A stretch of 64,000 nucleotides of DNA. Origin: Hellea sp. (GTDB lineage Bacteria; Pseudomonadota; Alphaproteobacteria; Caulobacterales; Maricaulaceae). Position 1 is the stretch's first letter; each line of letters opens with the position of its first letter. The DNA is taken from NCBI GenBank assembly GCA_028224375.1, contig JAOIVW010000006.1:62001-126000 (forward strand), written 5' to 3'. Below, in pieces: positions 47,356-56,408 of this stretch. The translations under genes were made by a program, and so were the position numbers. Below the pieces are notes generated by a model. That model worked only from the letters and a program-made list of their open reading frames with translations. It made no database searches and had not been told where the DNA came from.

Positions 47356-49707
47356 TTAAAAGTCGTACCGTACTGTGGCAGAGATTGTGCGACCATTAAT
47401 CGGGCGGAATCTTATAAATTCACCGATTGAGGGCGCCCCCTCTTCCCCTTCTGTGAACCCCTGTTCATCCAGCAGGTTATTTGCATTCAGGCTCATCGTC
47501 AGGCCATCGTAAACTTCATAATTCACATAAGCACCGACGGTCGTGTAAGATGGTAAATCAAACGCGTTATCATCTTGCACAGGCGCATCACCCGTCGAGA
47601 AAATGTTAAGCCCCACATCATAGTTTTCACCCATATAATAAGGATTTATATTGGCCGTATAGGGGGCCTGACGACGGGATGTATTTCCTGCATTAACTGT
47701 ATTTGTGAGCTCTGAATCGGTTATGGTTACATTGCCTCTAAGACCAAAGCCATTTTCTAAAGCAAAATCGGCTTCGACCTCGACACCATTCGTATCAAAC
47801 TCGTTTTGAAGTGTTTCTTGGGTCGTAACTTCAAATTGAGCCGCTTCTGCAACTTGCGCATCAAAGTATACAACACTCCAATTCCCTATTCCCGTCTTAA
47901 ACCGTAACCCGACTTCAAACTGATCCACGAAGTTGAGGAAAAGGTCATCATCTGGCGATACGCCGACACCATTTGTCACCACAAGATTGCCAGTTGAACG
48001 GTCAGGGGCTGTTAACGATGCACCTTCAGAATAGTTACCAAAGACTGCGAGATTGTCATTGACTTGGTAATTTCCGCCAATCGAAAAAGCTGTATGATCA
48101 GCGTCATAATCTGTTTCAACAAGCGCATCAGGGTTGAATTGCTGCGCCCCCTGCTCATTCGTGCCAATCATGCCGTCGCCATTGGCATCAAATGGCCCTA
48201 CAATCGCATTTCCAAAGCTAATGAAGTCACCAGTGACATTATTGTTCTCGAAGCGGACCGAGCCATCAACTGTCAGATTGCCGACATCAAATTCACCTGC
48301 GAGATAAGGCGCAATTTGCTCAATTTCAAAATCCCAATAGACGGAGCAACAATTTCCGAAGTTAGAATTCCCGAAGGCTTGCCCATTGATAAAGGACCCG
48401 TCTGCTGGGTTGACGAACAGGTTATTAGGATCATCGGTAACAAACTCTCCATTTACCAATGTCGCGCGTGCATCATTAAAGTTCCAAGACTGCTCGCTCT
48501 GCTGGTTGCCATAGAAAACACCAGCTTTTACTTTGAAGAAATCAAAGTCACCTTTCACACTAATATCACCGAAAAGGTTTCCGACATCCGTTACTTGTGT
48601 ATCAAACAAGACGAAGTTTATGTTGGCAGGCCCACCGGCAAAAGTCCCATCAGCGTTTTGTGAGCTAGCATCAAGTCCGGCAGGAAAAGGCGCAAAGAAG
48701 TTCCCGTCAATATCGGCCCAACGACCTTTTGCAGCAACTGTGAATTGGTCGGTAATGTCGTACTCACCCTCAATACCGATAGACGTAAAGTTAGCCTGGA
48801 CACCTTCACTGTTTGTGTCGAGCGTTTGATTACCATCCTCAAACCTGACGGCTGTATCGACAATACCGAGTGATGTCGTGCCATCGCCTAAATCTAAACC
48901 ATTTAACGCGCCAATAGACCCATCATTTTGAACGATCGCTGGTAGCGGTAAAAACGTCGGAACGCGGTCGTCGAGATGTTTGAAGTGAACGGCGACATTA
49001 CCACGTTCAAAGTCTTTTCCGACTGTTGCTTTAATTTGGTAGCCCTCTTCAAAATTTCCAACTGTATCGCGTACACCTTCGCCGGTGCGGGCAAAGCCCC
49101 CAACATGATAGTAAATATCATTGTCCAGAACGCCGCCATATTCAGCATCAACGCGGAAGCTATCATAATCAATTCCGACAGTGCCAGCGACAGAGCCGCC
49201 ATTCTCAGTGGGCTTTTTCGAAATCAGGTTGATAATTCCACCTGCAGCATTCGGCGCTTGCGTGGCAGCTGAGCCGCCCCGAATAGCTTGAACAGAGCCG
49301 ATAGTGCTATCTGCCCGAAGGTAGGAGTCAGCTGTTGAAAACGCGACATCGCCCACGAGTAAAGTGGGAATGCCATTCTCTTGCAATGAAAGATAACGCG
49401 CACCACCCGATGCAATAGGAAGACCGCGAACTTTGATATTGGCGTTAGCGTCCCCGCCAGTATCTTCAGACTTAATGCCCGGAATACTGCGGAATAGCTC
49501 GTTTATGGATCTTGGCGCTAAGTTAGAAATTTCTTCGGGAGTAATTGCAGTCACTGAAGCCGTCGACTCAAATACTGTTGTGGGAGACGCGACCCCTGTA
49601 ACGATAATCTCATCTTCAAATTCGCTATCCTGCGCAAAAGCAGGTGATGTCATGAGCGCTGCGCCTGCAGCAGTCGCGAGAAGTTTTTGGCTGGTACGTA
49701 TGATCAT
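47356..49707 (-). CDS. TonB-dependent outer-membrane receptor (sugar uptake)
   Basis: 783 aa. Signal peptide ends ...TSPAFAQ (about residue 26), then the TonB-box-like DEIIVTGVA, plug domain (LAPRSINELFRSIPGIK, NIKVRGLPI, VQAIRGGSAATQAPNAAGGIINLISK) and a 22-strand barrel closing with a C-terminal Phe (SATVRYDF). A CC pair (NFGNCCSVYW) sits in an extracellular loop. Placed with sucrose/fructan genes and preceded by two operator copies, so it likely imports that sugar. ATG 49707 with AGGGGAA upstream chosen over 49752. Confidence 0.92.
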   Translation of the reverse strand: MIIRTSQKLLATAAGAALMTSPAFAQDSEFEDEIIVTGVASPTTVFESTASVTAITPEEISNLAPRSINELFRSIPGIKSEDTGGDANANIKVRGLPIASGGARYLSLQENGIPTLLVGDVAFSTADSYLRADSTIGSVQAIRGGSAATQAPNAAGGIINLISKKPTENGGSVAGTVGIDYDSFRVDAEYGGVLDNDIYYHVGGFARTGEGVRDTVGNFEEGYQIKATVGKDFERGNVAVHFKHLDDRVPTFLPLPAIVQNDGSIGALNGLDLGDGTTSLGIVDTAVRFEDGNQTLDTNSEGVQANFTSIGIEGEYDITDQFTVAAKGRWADIDGNFFAPFPAGLDASSQNADGTFAGGPANINFVLFDTQVTDVGNLFGDISVKGDFDFFKVKAGVFYGNQQSEQSWNFNDARATLVNGEFVTDDPNNLFVNPADGSFINGQAFGNSNFGNCCSVYWDFEIEQIAPYLAGEFDVGNLTVDGSVRFENNNVTGDFISFGNAIVGPFDANGDGMIGTNEQGAQQFNPDALVETDYDADHTAFSIGGNYQVNDNLAVFGNYSEGASLTAPDRSTGNLVVTNGVGVSPDDDLFLNFVDQFEVGLRFKTGIGNWSVVYFDAQVAEAAQFEVTTQETLQNEFDTNGVEVEADFALENGFGLRGNVTITDSELTNTVNAGNTSRRQAPYTANINPYYMGENYDVGLNIFSTGDAPVQDDNAFDLPSYTTVGAYVNYEVYDGLTMSLNANNLLDEQGFTEGEEGAPSIGEFIRFRPINGRTISATVRYDF

Positions 49708-49795
49708 CAGTATTCCCCTGTATGGTCGTGTTGTTTGTTTAAAAGAGGACATTTTTCGTCCTCAAAATCTTTTTCACACTCTCCCATACCAAAAT

Positions 49796-49834
49796 TACAA
49801 TCGATTGCAACAATAAAATACAAACGATTGTATT
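49796..49834. promoter_or_regulatory. Two imperfect LacI-type operators before the TonB receptor
   Basis: TTACAATCGATTGCAA and, 6 nt further, AATACAAACGATTGTATT: both are near copies of the palindrome at 43560. They lie 90-125 nt upstream of the receptor start. The remaining 450 nt up to the regulator gene hold only the inverted repeat listed below and a doubtful 76-aa GTG-start ORF. Confidence 0.65.
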
Positions 49835-50062
49835 TTTTGATAAGCGTTGTATATTTGCTATACTGGTGACCCTATTTCTTGAACAGGTAGTTTTTCTATC
49901 AGCCCATTCAAAAATGTATCTCGTGGCTAGCCTATCAAATAGCGAGGACTTTAATCCAACACTGCTGTTCATTTCTAAGGAAGAACTTTACATCGGGAAC
50001 GGCGCCGAGACTTACTCGTTTCTCACTGGTGAAAAGATGGCTTATATAATCGAGGGCTATTT

Positions 50063-50122
50063 GCTGACGTCCGCTAAGCCCCCTGAGCTGAAGTAGCGAA
50101 GATCCTCATAGCGGACGTTAGC
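50063..50122. repeat. Inverted repeat upstream of the SARP-like gene (dispersed repeat copy 2)
   Basis: GCTGACGTCCGCTA and TAGCGGACGTTAGC are complementary at 13 of 14 positions around a 32-nt loop. The right arm region matches 42464-42484. No T-run follows, so it is not a simple terminator. Confidence 0.55.
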
Positions 50123-50290
50123 TAAGCGTCTTAAAACGCCCGAAAAAGGATGCCCACTCACATGATTATCAAAAAAGAATAAGCACGCCTGCGGCGTATC
50201 AACTGGTTTACAGTTGCGTTTGCACATTCATACCGTTAAAGAAATGTAAGACCCTAACATTAGGTAATAGTAGTATAATCGGATAGGCGC

Positions 50291-52357
50291 ATTTCTGATA
50301 AATTAAAGACAAGAATTTCGATCCTTGGTGATTTCGAGCTTACGAGCGCGGATGGGCGGACAGTTCCGATTTCAAATCGTAGAGGCCGGGCGATCTTGGG
50401 AATGCTATGCGTCGTTCCAGGACTTTCTCTGCAGCGGGAACTCGTCAGTAAACTTATCTGGCCCGGACGTTTCAAGCCACAGGCACGGGCCAGCCTTCGT
50501 CAGTGTTTACATGAGTTGAACCGTGAGCTGCAAGCGAGCGGCCTTGAAATACTTCAAACCTCAAACACACAGATTGCTTTGTCTACGATCAGCGTTCAAA
50601 CCGACGTTCAGGAATTGGAAGCCGCCCTTTCAAACCAGGATGCAAAAACAGCCAGCGCTATTTTCGGGCAGACGACTTGCCAGAGTATCCTGTGTGATCT
50701 GAATCTAGGAGAGGAACTCGAAAACTGGCTCTCGGTCCACCGACTTCACCTTGAGAACCGCCTCAGATTGTCAGTAAATCAGCTCTTGGCTGACTTGAAG
50801 ACGACTGTGCAATATACGGCTCATGACACATTGGCCGCCGCTTGGCAGCATTGGTCCGGGGTGGGAAGATTGCAGGACCGTGTAGGGTTGGCAATCCTGC
50901 CCTTCCAACATCTTGATGACTTAGGCGATGAGTCATTTTTGCCGGAAGGTGCAGGTGAAGAACTGTCTTCACGCCTTGGGGCGATTACAGAGATCGCTTT
51001 AGCGAGCCGGACATCCGTACTGGCTCTGCAGAGTCAGTCGATAACCCTGCCGCAAATGGCGGAGAAATTAAACGTCACACATCTTATAGAAGGGACTATG
51101 CATCGAAGGTCCGATGGCGTGAGTCTCTGCATTCGCCTGATTGATGGCCTCAGCGGCATGCAGCTCTGGGAAGATCGGGTGTATGCGAGCGAGACAGACC
51201 TCTTTAGAGGTCGGCAGGTCATCGGTGCCAATATTGTCGCCAGTCTTTGCAAGGCTCTCGGCATCTCACCCTTATCAACTCCTGCGAGACGGATGACGCC
51301 TCATCGCGATGCTTACGCACTCTACTTGCAGGGTCGGTCCCTGTCGCAGAAGACCATGGTTTCAGGCGCGCCTGAAAAGGCCGTCGAATTGCTACAAAAC
51401 GCCTTGGAGATTGATCCTGACTTTGCCGAATGCTGGACAGCACTGGCCGAAGCTTATATTTCGACAATTGTATATACGCCTTGTGTGGACAAAGTTGAGC
51501 GCTCTGCGAAGGCTGCTGAGTGCGCAGAGCGCGCCTTGGCATTAGAGGATAAGCAAGGCTATGCGCACGCAATTCTAAGCATCCATGAGTGGACGAGCTT
51601 TAACCCCTCAAAATCTCTTGAATATGCGCTTCAAGCCTATCGTCTGGAACCAGCCAATGCTGATGTGACCCTGCGTCTCGGCTCATGCCTTCTATATCTC
51701 GGTCGCACCCGTGAGGCCTTACCTCATATTCAGGATGCAATCGACCAAGATCCGGTCAATGGCCGAAACTATGCCATGCTCTGTACGGCCCACCTCAATC
51801 TCGGCAATTATCCTTCGGCTCTGGCAGCCGGTCAAAGCATGGTGGATATGGGCCTTCCGGGCTTCCATCTGGCGCTGACACAGGCCGCTATGGGAAACCA
51901 CGACACCGCCGTTGAGACTTATTATGATATCCGGCGTTTTGTCGGTACGATGATCATGTCCCCTCCAGGGAGTCCAGAAGTCTCGGATGAAGCGCGGGAT
52001 TTCTATCTGCTGACGGCAGCAAAAGGGGTCGTGAGCGGCGATGCAGAGGCGCGTGAGACCTATTCTAATCTGATTGAAATGCTGCATCAGACTCTGTCAG
52101 ACCCTTATGATCACTCTGTGGCGTGGCCGGCCATCTGGATGGGGCATTCAGAGCTTGTCATGAAGATTTATCGGGAATGCATTCACCCTGCCAACATGCC
52201 GGGCCTGATGCATCTCTGGACGGATATTGAGCCCATGAACCGCACCAGAAATCATCCCGGGTTTATGGATTTTGCTGAAGATGTCGGCTTTGTCGACGCG
52301 TGGGAAAAATATGGTTGGCCCGACCTTCTGGCGTCGGACAATCGCGCCAAAGCTTAA
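50291..52357 (+). CDS. SARP/BTAD-type regulator with TolB-like and TPR domains; non-canonical start
   Basis: Up to 688 aa. The winged-helix domain reads in frame from about 50309 (TRISILGDFELTSADGRTV) through ELVSKLIWPGRFKPQARASL and RQCLHELNREL; next comes a TolB-like domain, VGLAILPFQHLDDLGDESF to LIEGTMHR, then TPR-like helices (AVELLQNALEIDPDFAECW). The track's TTG start at 50396 cuts the DNA-binding domain in half. Upstream of it the frame is open to TAA at 50276 but has no ATG, GTG or TTG; ATT at 50291, with GGATAGG before it, is the best candidate. Otherwise the gene has lost its start. First gene of a rightward run. Confidence 0.75.
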   Translation: MSDKLKTRISILGDFELTSADGRTVPISNRRGRAILGMLCVVPGLSLQRELVSKLIWPGRFKPQARASLRQCLHELNRELQASGLEILQTSNTQIALSTISVQTDVQELEAALSNQDAKTASAIFGQTTCQSILCDLNLGEELENWLSVHRLHLENRLRLSVNQLLADLKTTVQYTAHDTLAAAWQHWSGVGRLQDRVGLAILPFQHLDDLGDESFLPEGAGEELSSRLGAITEIALASRTSVLALQSQSITLPQMAEKLNVTHLIEGTMHRRSDGVSLCIRLIDGLSGMQLWEDRVYASETDLFRGRQVIGANIVASLCKALGISPLSTPARRMTPHRDAYALYLQGRSLSQKTMVSGAPEKAVELLQNALEIDPDFAECWTALAEAYISTIVYTPCVDKVERSAKAAECAERALALEDKQGYAHAILSIHEWTSFNPSKSLEYALQAYRLEPANADVTLRLGSCLLYLGRTREALPHIQDAIDQDPVNGRNYAMLCTAHLNLGNYPSALAAGQSMVDMGLPGFHLALTQAAMGNHDTAVETYYDIRRFVGTMIMSPPGSPEVSDEARDFYLLTAAKGVVSGDAEARETYSNLIEMLHQTLSDPYDHSVAWPAIWMGHSELVMKIYRECIHPANMPGLMHLWTDIEPMNRTRNHPGFMDFAEDVGFVDAWEKYGWPDLLASDNRAKA

Positions 52358-52441
52358 GAATTGACACTTTATTGACGCCTTGCGGCATTGCCACCCCACC
52401 TGTCTTCGCTGACATTCCCCTCATCACACGGGAGGGCTTTC

Positions 52442-52837
52442 ATGAAGACGCGCGCTATCAATCCGACACCTTGGCTTCAACATTTCAATATGAACCATGC
52501 GATCGAAGTGACGGGCGCGTCGCGAACGCTGTATCTCTCGGGCCAGACCTCCACTAACGCTGACGCTGGCCCGCTTCATCCCGGTGATATTGTGGCGCAG
52601 TTTCAAACGGCTTGGGACAATCTGAAGGCTGCAATTTCCGAAGCCGACATGGAGCCCGCTCATATCGTACGCATGAACATCTACACCACGGATGTCGCCC
52701 AATTCATGGAAAAGGCGGACGATATCATTCCGATCTTCGCCGCTGACGGGGTTCAACCCGTTTGCACGCTTTTAGGCATCTCTGCGCTCTTCGATCCCGA
52801 CCTGATGGTCGAAATCGAAGCGACGGCGGTGGCGTAG
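52442..52837 (+). CDS. RidA family protein
   Basis: 131 aa, the family's normal size. YLSGQTSTNADAGPLHPGDI, QFQTAWDNLKAAISEADME and VRMNIYTTDVAQFM fit the RidA/YjgF/UK114 fold, and the last strand MVEIEATAVA is typical. The arginine expected in the C-terminal 'R..VE' of imine deaminases (usually R105) is not evident here (LGISALFDPDLMVEIEA), so it may belong to a non-deaminase subgroup. ATG 52442 with GGGAGGGC upstream replaces the track's earlier start. 84 nt after the regulator gene. Confidence 0.88.
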   Translation: MKTRAINPTPWLQHFNMNHAIEVTGASRTLYLSGQTSTNADAGPLHPGDIVAQFQTAWDNLKAAISEADMEPAHIVRMNIYTTDVAQFMEKADDIIPIFAADGVQPVCTLLGISALFDPDLMVEIEATAVA

Positions 52838-52896
52838 GTGACTTCCCGACTGCGGGTTGATCTTTTTACTGGCCTCACAGGAAAGCGTCTCCCGGA

Positions 52897-54150
52897 ATGA
52901 CTCTGCTGAATGAAAAACCAGTACCGACCGCGCGGGGTGAACGCTACGATGTGCTCGACGCGTTGCGGGGCTTTGCGCTGCTCGGGATATTTGCAGCGAA
53001 TATCCGCTTTTTCAGTGGTTGGGAGTTCCTTTCTGAAGCGGATCGTGTTGCGCTTGCTGGCGAGAGCCATGCTCTGTGGGATTTCCTGCACCTCGCCCTC
53101 ATAGACGGAAAATTCTACACATTGTTTTCGCTTTTATTCGGCATTGGCTTTGCGTTGCAGCTTAGCCGATTGGAGCAGCGGGGGACGGCCGCAACGAAAA
53201 TTTATTTGCGCCGGACCTTTATTTTACTGGGGTTTGGCTTCATCCATCTCTTCGTTTTCTGGGAAGGTGACATCCTCACCTCCTATGCCCTGCTCGGGTT
53301 TGTTCTACTCGCAATACGGCGATGGTCTGACAGGGCATTGCTTGTCACAGCGGGCGTTTCCCTGCTGGTCCCACCCATTGGGTATGCGCTCTTTTGGGGG
53401 TTCGGTATCGATCAAAGTCTAGGGCTTTACGGGGTTGCAAGCGGTATTTGTCCATCCTTCTTCACTGACCCGGTCGCTGAGATACGGCTCGCCACGATTG
53501 GGGAACAGTTAACGTGTTCAATAGGCGGCGGCATCGCTCGTTTTGGTTATCTCTTTGACACATGGCGCTGGCCCAAACTCTTCGCCATCATGCTTCTTGG
53601 CCTTTGGGCCGGTCGTCAGCTTGTCCGTGGGGAGTTGCTGGATAACACCAAACTTTTGACGGCTATTCTTGTCATTGGCGGACTTAGCGGCGCGGTCGCT
53701 GGTCCCGTCCTCGCCAGCCTTAACGGGATCGGGTTTCTCAGGCCGCATACCGTGCAGGGCTTTTATGCGGTGATCGCTTATACGTTTGCTGTCATACCGC
53801 TCGGACTGGCCTATGCGGCGGGGTTCGTTCTTCTGTGGCGCGTGGCTCGTCCGGCTTTAAATGTCCTCGCTGCGCCGGGCCGCATGGCGCTGACAAATTA
53901 CCTCACCCAGACAGCGATAGGCCTGATTGTTTTCCTCGGAATCGGCTTCGATCAGGCAGGTCTATGGTCGATCCAGTCGCTCTACCTCTTCGTGGGCGCT
54001 GTGTTTCTGTGCCAAATCATTTTCTCCAATCTCTGGCTCAGCCGCTTTCAATACGGGCCTCTGGAATGGGTTTGGCGGACACTGACATACGGGCAAATGC
54101 CCGGAATGCTGAGCCGTCGTTCGACACCAAAAACGTCGGCAAATTCCTGA
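52897..54150 (+). CDS. DUF418 family membrane protein
   Basis: 417 aa with about nine to ten predicted helices. VLDALRGFALLGIFAANIRFF at the N-terminus (the 'DxLRGxALLGI' signature), FYTLFSLLFGIGFALQL, and the C-terminal DUF418 domain with APGRMALTNYLTQTAIGLIVF, FGPLEWVWR-like YGPLEWVWRTLTYGQ. Function unknown in all members I recall. Lies 59 nt after ridA and 7 nt before the first paralogue. Confidence 0.9.
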   Translation: MTLLNEKPVPTARGERYDVLDALRGFALLGIFAANIRFFSGWEFLSEADRVALAGESHALWDFLHLALIDGKFYTLFSLLFGIGFALQLSRLEQRGTAATKIYLRRTFILLGFGFIHLFVFWEGDILTSYALLGFVLLAIRRWSDRALLVTAGVSLLVPPIGYALFWGFGIDQSLGLYGVASGICPSFFTDPVAEIRLATIGEQLTCSIGGGIARFGYLFDTWRWPKLFAIMLLGLWAGRQLVRGELLDNTKLLTAILVIGGLSGAVAGPVLASLNGIGFLRPHTVQGFYAVIAYTFAVIPLGLAYAAGFVLLWRVARPALNVLAAPGRMALTNYLTQTAIGLIVFLGIGFDQAGLWSIQSLYLFVGAVFLCQIIFSNLWLSRFQYGPLEWVWRTLTYGQMPGMLSRRSTPKTSANS

Positions 54151-54157
54151 GGACCAA

Positions 54158-54895
54158 ATGTTACTGCGACGTCTCACAAAACACATCCAAGACCAGAACT
54201 GGTTTGCGGTCAGCATCGACTTTTTAATCGTCGTCGTCGGTGTCTTTATCGGTTTGCAAGTGCAGGAATGGAGCACGGCACGGGGCGATGATGAACGGCT
54301 GAGATCGCAGTTGAACAGTTTGCGGACTGAACTGGTCATGGCGCGCGGCGATCTCGATGACCACGAATCCTACTATACAGCGAGAACTAACGCCGCTGCC
54401 GAACTGCGCGTGCGGCTTGCAATGCGAGACCCATCGCTGACCGAGGACGAGTTTAATCGGCTCGCAGCCTCGGCGATCCTGAGTCGGTCGTTCAACGTTT
54501 CGTATCGCAACTTCGAAGAACTCTCATTGTCTGGCGCTCTTGCACGGATCTCCGACGATGCGCTTCGTGATCTCGTTTTCCAGTGGGATAATCAACTCAC
54601 AGACATTCGTAATCTTGATGTCTCGAGCGAGGAATTCCGGGCCACGACCATCGTGCCCGCTTATTTATCGACGGTTGTGTTAGGGAATAGTTTCCAGAAA
54701 GATGAACGCTACACAGATATTGTAACCCTGACGGACAGGTTTAAATTTGATCTCGATGGGATCGGCGCCAACCTTGAATTCGAAAATGCGCTTGCAATGC
54801 GCCGCCTGCTGACATTGCAAAAACTCGAGCATCTTAGGGAGTTTCGCGCCATCAGCGAAGACTTGATCGCCGCGCTGGAGGACAGCGCGCCATGA
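54158..54895 (+). CDS. Tandem paralogue 1: N-terminally anchored membrane protein (DUF6090-like)
   Basis: 245 aa. A short basic start (MLLRRLTKHIQDQNW), one predicted helix (residues 16-37, FAVSIDFLIVVVGVFIGLQV) ending in the conserved LQVQEW, then about 205 residues of helical, non-membrane sequence with long amphipathic stretches. The helix pattern 'VVVGVFIGLQV.NW' recalls DUF6090 proteins of Bacteroidota; homology uncertain. The C-terminal part is clearly related to paralogue 4 (TELxxARxDL, KDERY/TDERY, FEFD). Good site GAGGA before ATG. First of six; overlaps the next by 4 nt. Confidence 0.75.
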   Translation: MLLRRLTKHIQDQNWFAVSIDFLIVVVGVFIGLQVQEWSTARGDDERLRSQLNSLRTELVMARGDLDDHESYYTARTNAAAELRVRLAMRDPSLTEDEFNRLAASAILSRSFNVSYRNFEELSLSGALARISDDALRDLVFQWDNQLTDIRNLDVSSEEFRATTIVPAYLSTVVLGNSFQKDERYTDIVTLTDRFKFDLDGIGANLEFENALAMRRLLTLQKLEHLREFRAISEDLIAALEDSAP

Positions 54896-55668
54896 TCTTC
54901 CGTCGCCTCAAAGCCCACGTCGAAAGGGAGAACTGGTTCGCCGTTTTTCTCGACTTTTGCATCGTCGTGATTGGCGTCTTCATCGGTCTGCAGGTCGCAA
55001 ACTGGAATGAAAGCCGCGCCAATGCCCAACGCGAAACGCAAGTCCTTCAGGAAATTCTCGGTGATTTGCGCGAGGACGCGGTGACTTTGCAGTCTTCCAT
55101 TGAAGCGGCCAAGTTGACCTTTGACTCCACAAATATCCTTTTATTGCGCGCGGACCTCGAGCCCATTACGCGGCTTGTCGTTCCCGTTCAGATCCGTTTG
55201 ATCGATGACGTTGAAATAACAACGCCGACGCCGTTGACCACCGATCCCACACCTCAATTTTGGGCCAGGATTACGACGCGGTTTTTCCCCCAGCAAAGCC
55301 GTACCGCGGTCGAGAGTCTGATTGCGTCGGGTAATTTCTCGATTATCGGGGACCAACAGATCGTACAGGCCCTCCAACAAAACACAGCCCTTTGGGAAAC
55401 TGTTACGACAAGCCACAACTTGACCTACAGGCCGCTAAGAGACCGTGTCGTTTTTGTCGGCCAAAGACATGGCCTTAGCCCGTTCATGACGGTCGATCTC
55501 GATACTCTGGTGGAGATCGTCAAGTCCGATCCAGAGCTGCATGGCGCGATACGGACCAATGCGGAGTTTGCCACTTTTCACTACCAGTCACTGCAAGCCC
55601 TTAAAGCCAACACCGACTCCCTCATAAGTCGGATTGAAGAAGCCCTCGGCATAGAGGGTAAGCCATGA
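54892..55668 (+). CDS. Tandem paralogue 2 (DUF6090-like anchor)
   Basis: 258 aa. Anchor MIFRRLKAHVERENWFAVFL then DFCIVVIGVFIGLQVANWNE; C-terminal domain of about 210 residues opens with a long helical segment (RETQVLQEILGDLREDAVTL) and has little visible likeness to paralogues 1 and 4. Contains VESLIASGNFSIIGDQQIVQAL, a pattern echoed in paralogues 3 and 6 ('S.G.....D..L..AL'). ATGA overlap with both neighbours indicates coupled translation in one operon. Confidence 0.75.
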   Translation: MIFRRLKAHVERENWFAVFLDFCIVVIGVFIGLQVANWNESRANAQRETQVLQEILGDLREDAVTLQSSIEAAKLTFDSTNILLLRADLEPITRLVVPVQIRLIDDVEITTPTPLTTDPTPQFWARITTRFFPQQSRTAVESLIASGNFSIIGDQQIVQALQQNTALWETVTTSHNLTYRPLRDRVVFVGQRHGLSPFMTVDLDTLVEIVKSDPELHGAIRTNAEFATFHYQSLQALKANTDSLISRIEEALGIEGKP

Positions 55669-56408
55669 TCCTCCGCCGTATCAAAGCCCATGTCGAAAAA
55701 GAAAACTGGTTCGCGGTTTTTCTCGACTTCTGCATCGTCGTCGTTGGTGTGTTTTTTGGCCTTCAGGTGCAGGCATGGGCAGAGGAAAAAGACCGAGAGC
55801 GGCAGGAAGCCATCTATGCTTTGCGGCTCCACGATGAGGTCACGGAACTGCAGTCGGTACGACAGCCCCTTCTGGCTTTGCGAGAGCGCATCGTCGACAA
55901 TTTGTTCTCTGCAAGGCCATTGCTCTACAGCGAAACTGACCGGACTTTGACCGAAGAAGAGTGTGATAGCCTCGCACTTTCAGCGATCCTCACCAACCCC
56001 ACAGACGACATAGCGACCTTAATTGAGTTACAACAGACGGGCGGGCTTAGGTCCTTTCGCAATGAAAACGTCCTGAGCGCCGTGCGCGACTTTCTTCTGA
56101 CGAGAGCCCGAGCCCGCGATGTCCTAGAAGGGAGCGTGCGAGCGGTTAGGCCTCTCGTGCATGACTATCCGGCGCTCATGCAAATCGCCCCAGATAAAGA
56201 CCCTTCTGACCGATTTTCGGGATTGATCGTGTGTGACCTGAGCGCGATGCGTCAGGACATAGATTTTATGAATACGTTGAGTTGGAATGCGGCGGCTTAT
56301 CAGGAGCATGTTCAAAGCAATAGGCGGGTGAGCGAAAGCCTTGAGGGCCTTCACCAGGCTCTGGATGCGTTCATTGACAAACCCCATGAGATTGGGCTTG
56401 AAGAATGA
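55665..56408 (+). CDS. Tandem paralogue 3 (DUF6090-like anchor)
   Basis: 247 aa. Anchor MILRRIKAHVEKENWFAVFL, DFCIVVVGVFFGLQVQAW. The first 90 nt are almost identical to those of paralogue 4, though the C-terminal domains differ. C-terminal domain: helical start (ERQEAIYALRLHDEVTELQ), LIELQQTGGLRSFRNENVL, and a cysteine pair possibility (EECDSLALSA, GLIVCDLSAM). ATGA overlaps on both sides. Confidence 0.75.
   Translation: MILRRIKAHVEKENWFAVFLDFCIVVVGVFFGLQVQAWAEEKDRERQEAIYALRLHDEVTELQSVRQPLLALRERIVDNLFSARPLLYSETDRTLTEEECDSLALSAILTNPTDDIATLIELQQTGGLRSFRNENVLSAVRDFLLTRARARDVLEGSVRAVRPLVHDYPALMQIAPDKDPSDRFSGLIVCDLSAMRQDIDFMNTLSWNAAAYQEHVQSNRRVSESLEGLHQALDAFIDKPHEIGLEE

Noticed and set aside
49866-50096. 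76-aa GTG-start ORF upstream of the SARP-like gene
   Set aside because: No ribosome binding site, no recognisable domain, and it runs into the inverted repeat at 50063; not supported as a gene.
52361-52400. TTGACA upstream of ridA as a promoter
   Set aside because: A good -35 hexamer but no acceptable -10 at 16-18 nt spacing; ridA is more likely read from the upstream gene.
53518-53748. Antisense ORFs in the DUF418 gene and in each paralogue (e.g. 54709-55041, 56351-56626, 58339-58626)
   Set aside because: They recur because the anchor region is repeated, giving similar antisense frames (TDEDAxHDD-like); no start sites or independent conservation.
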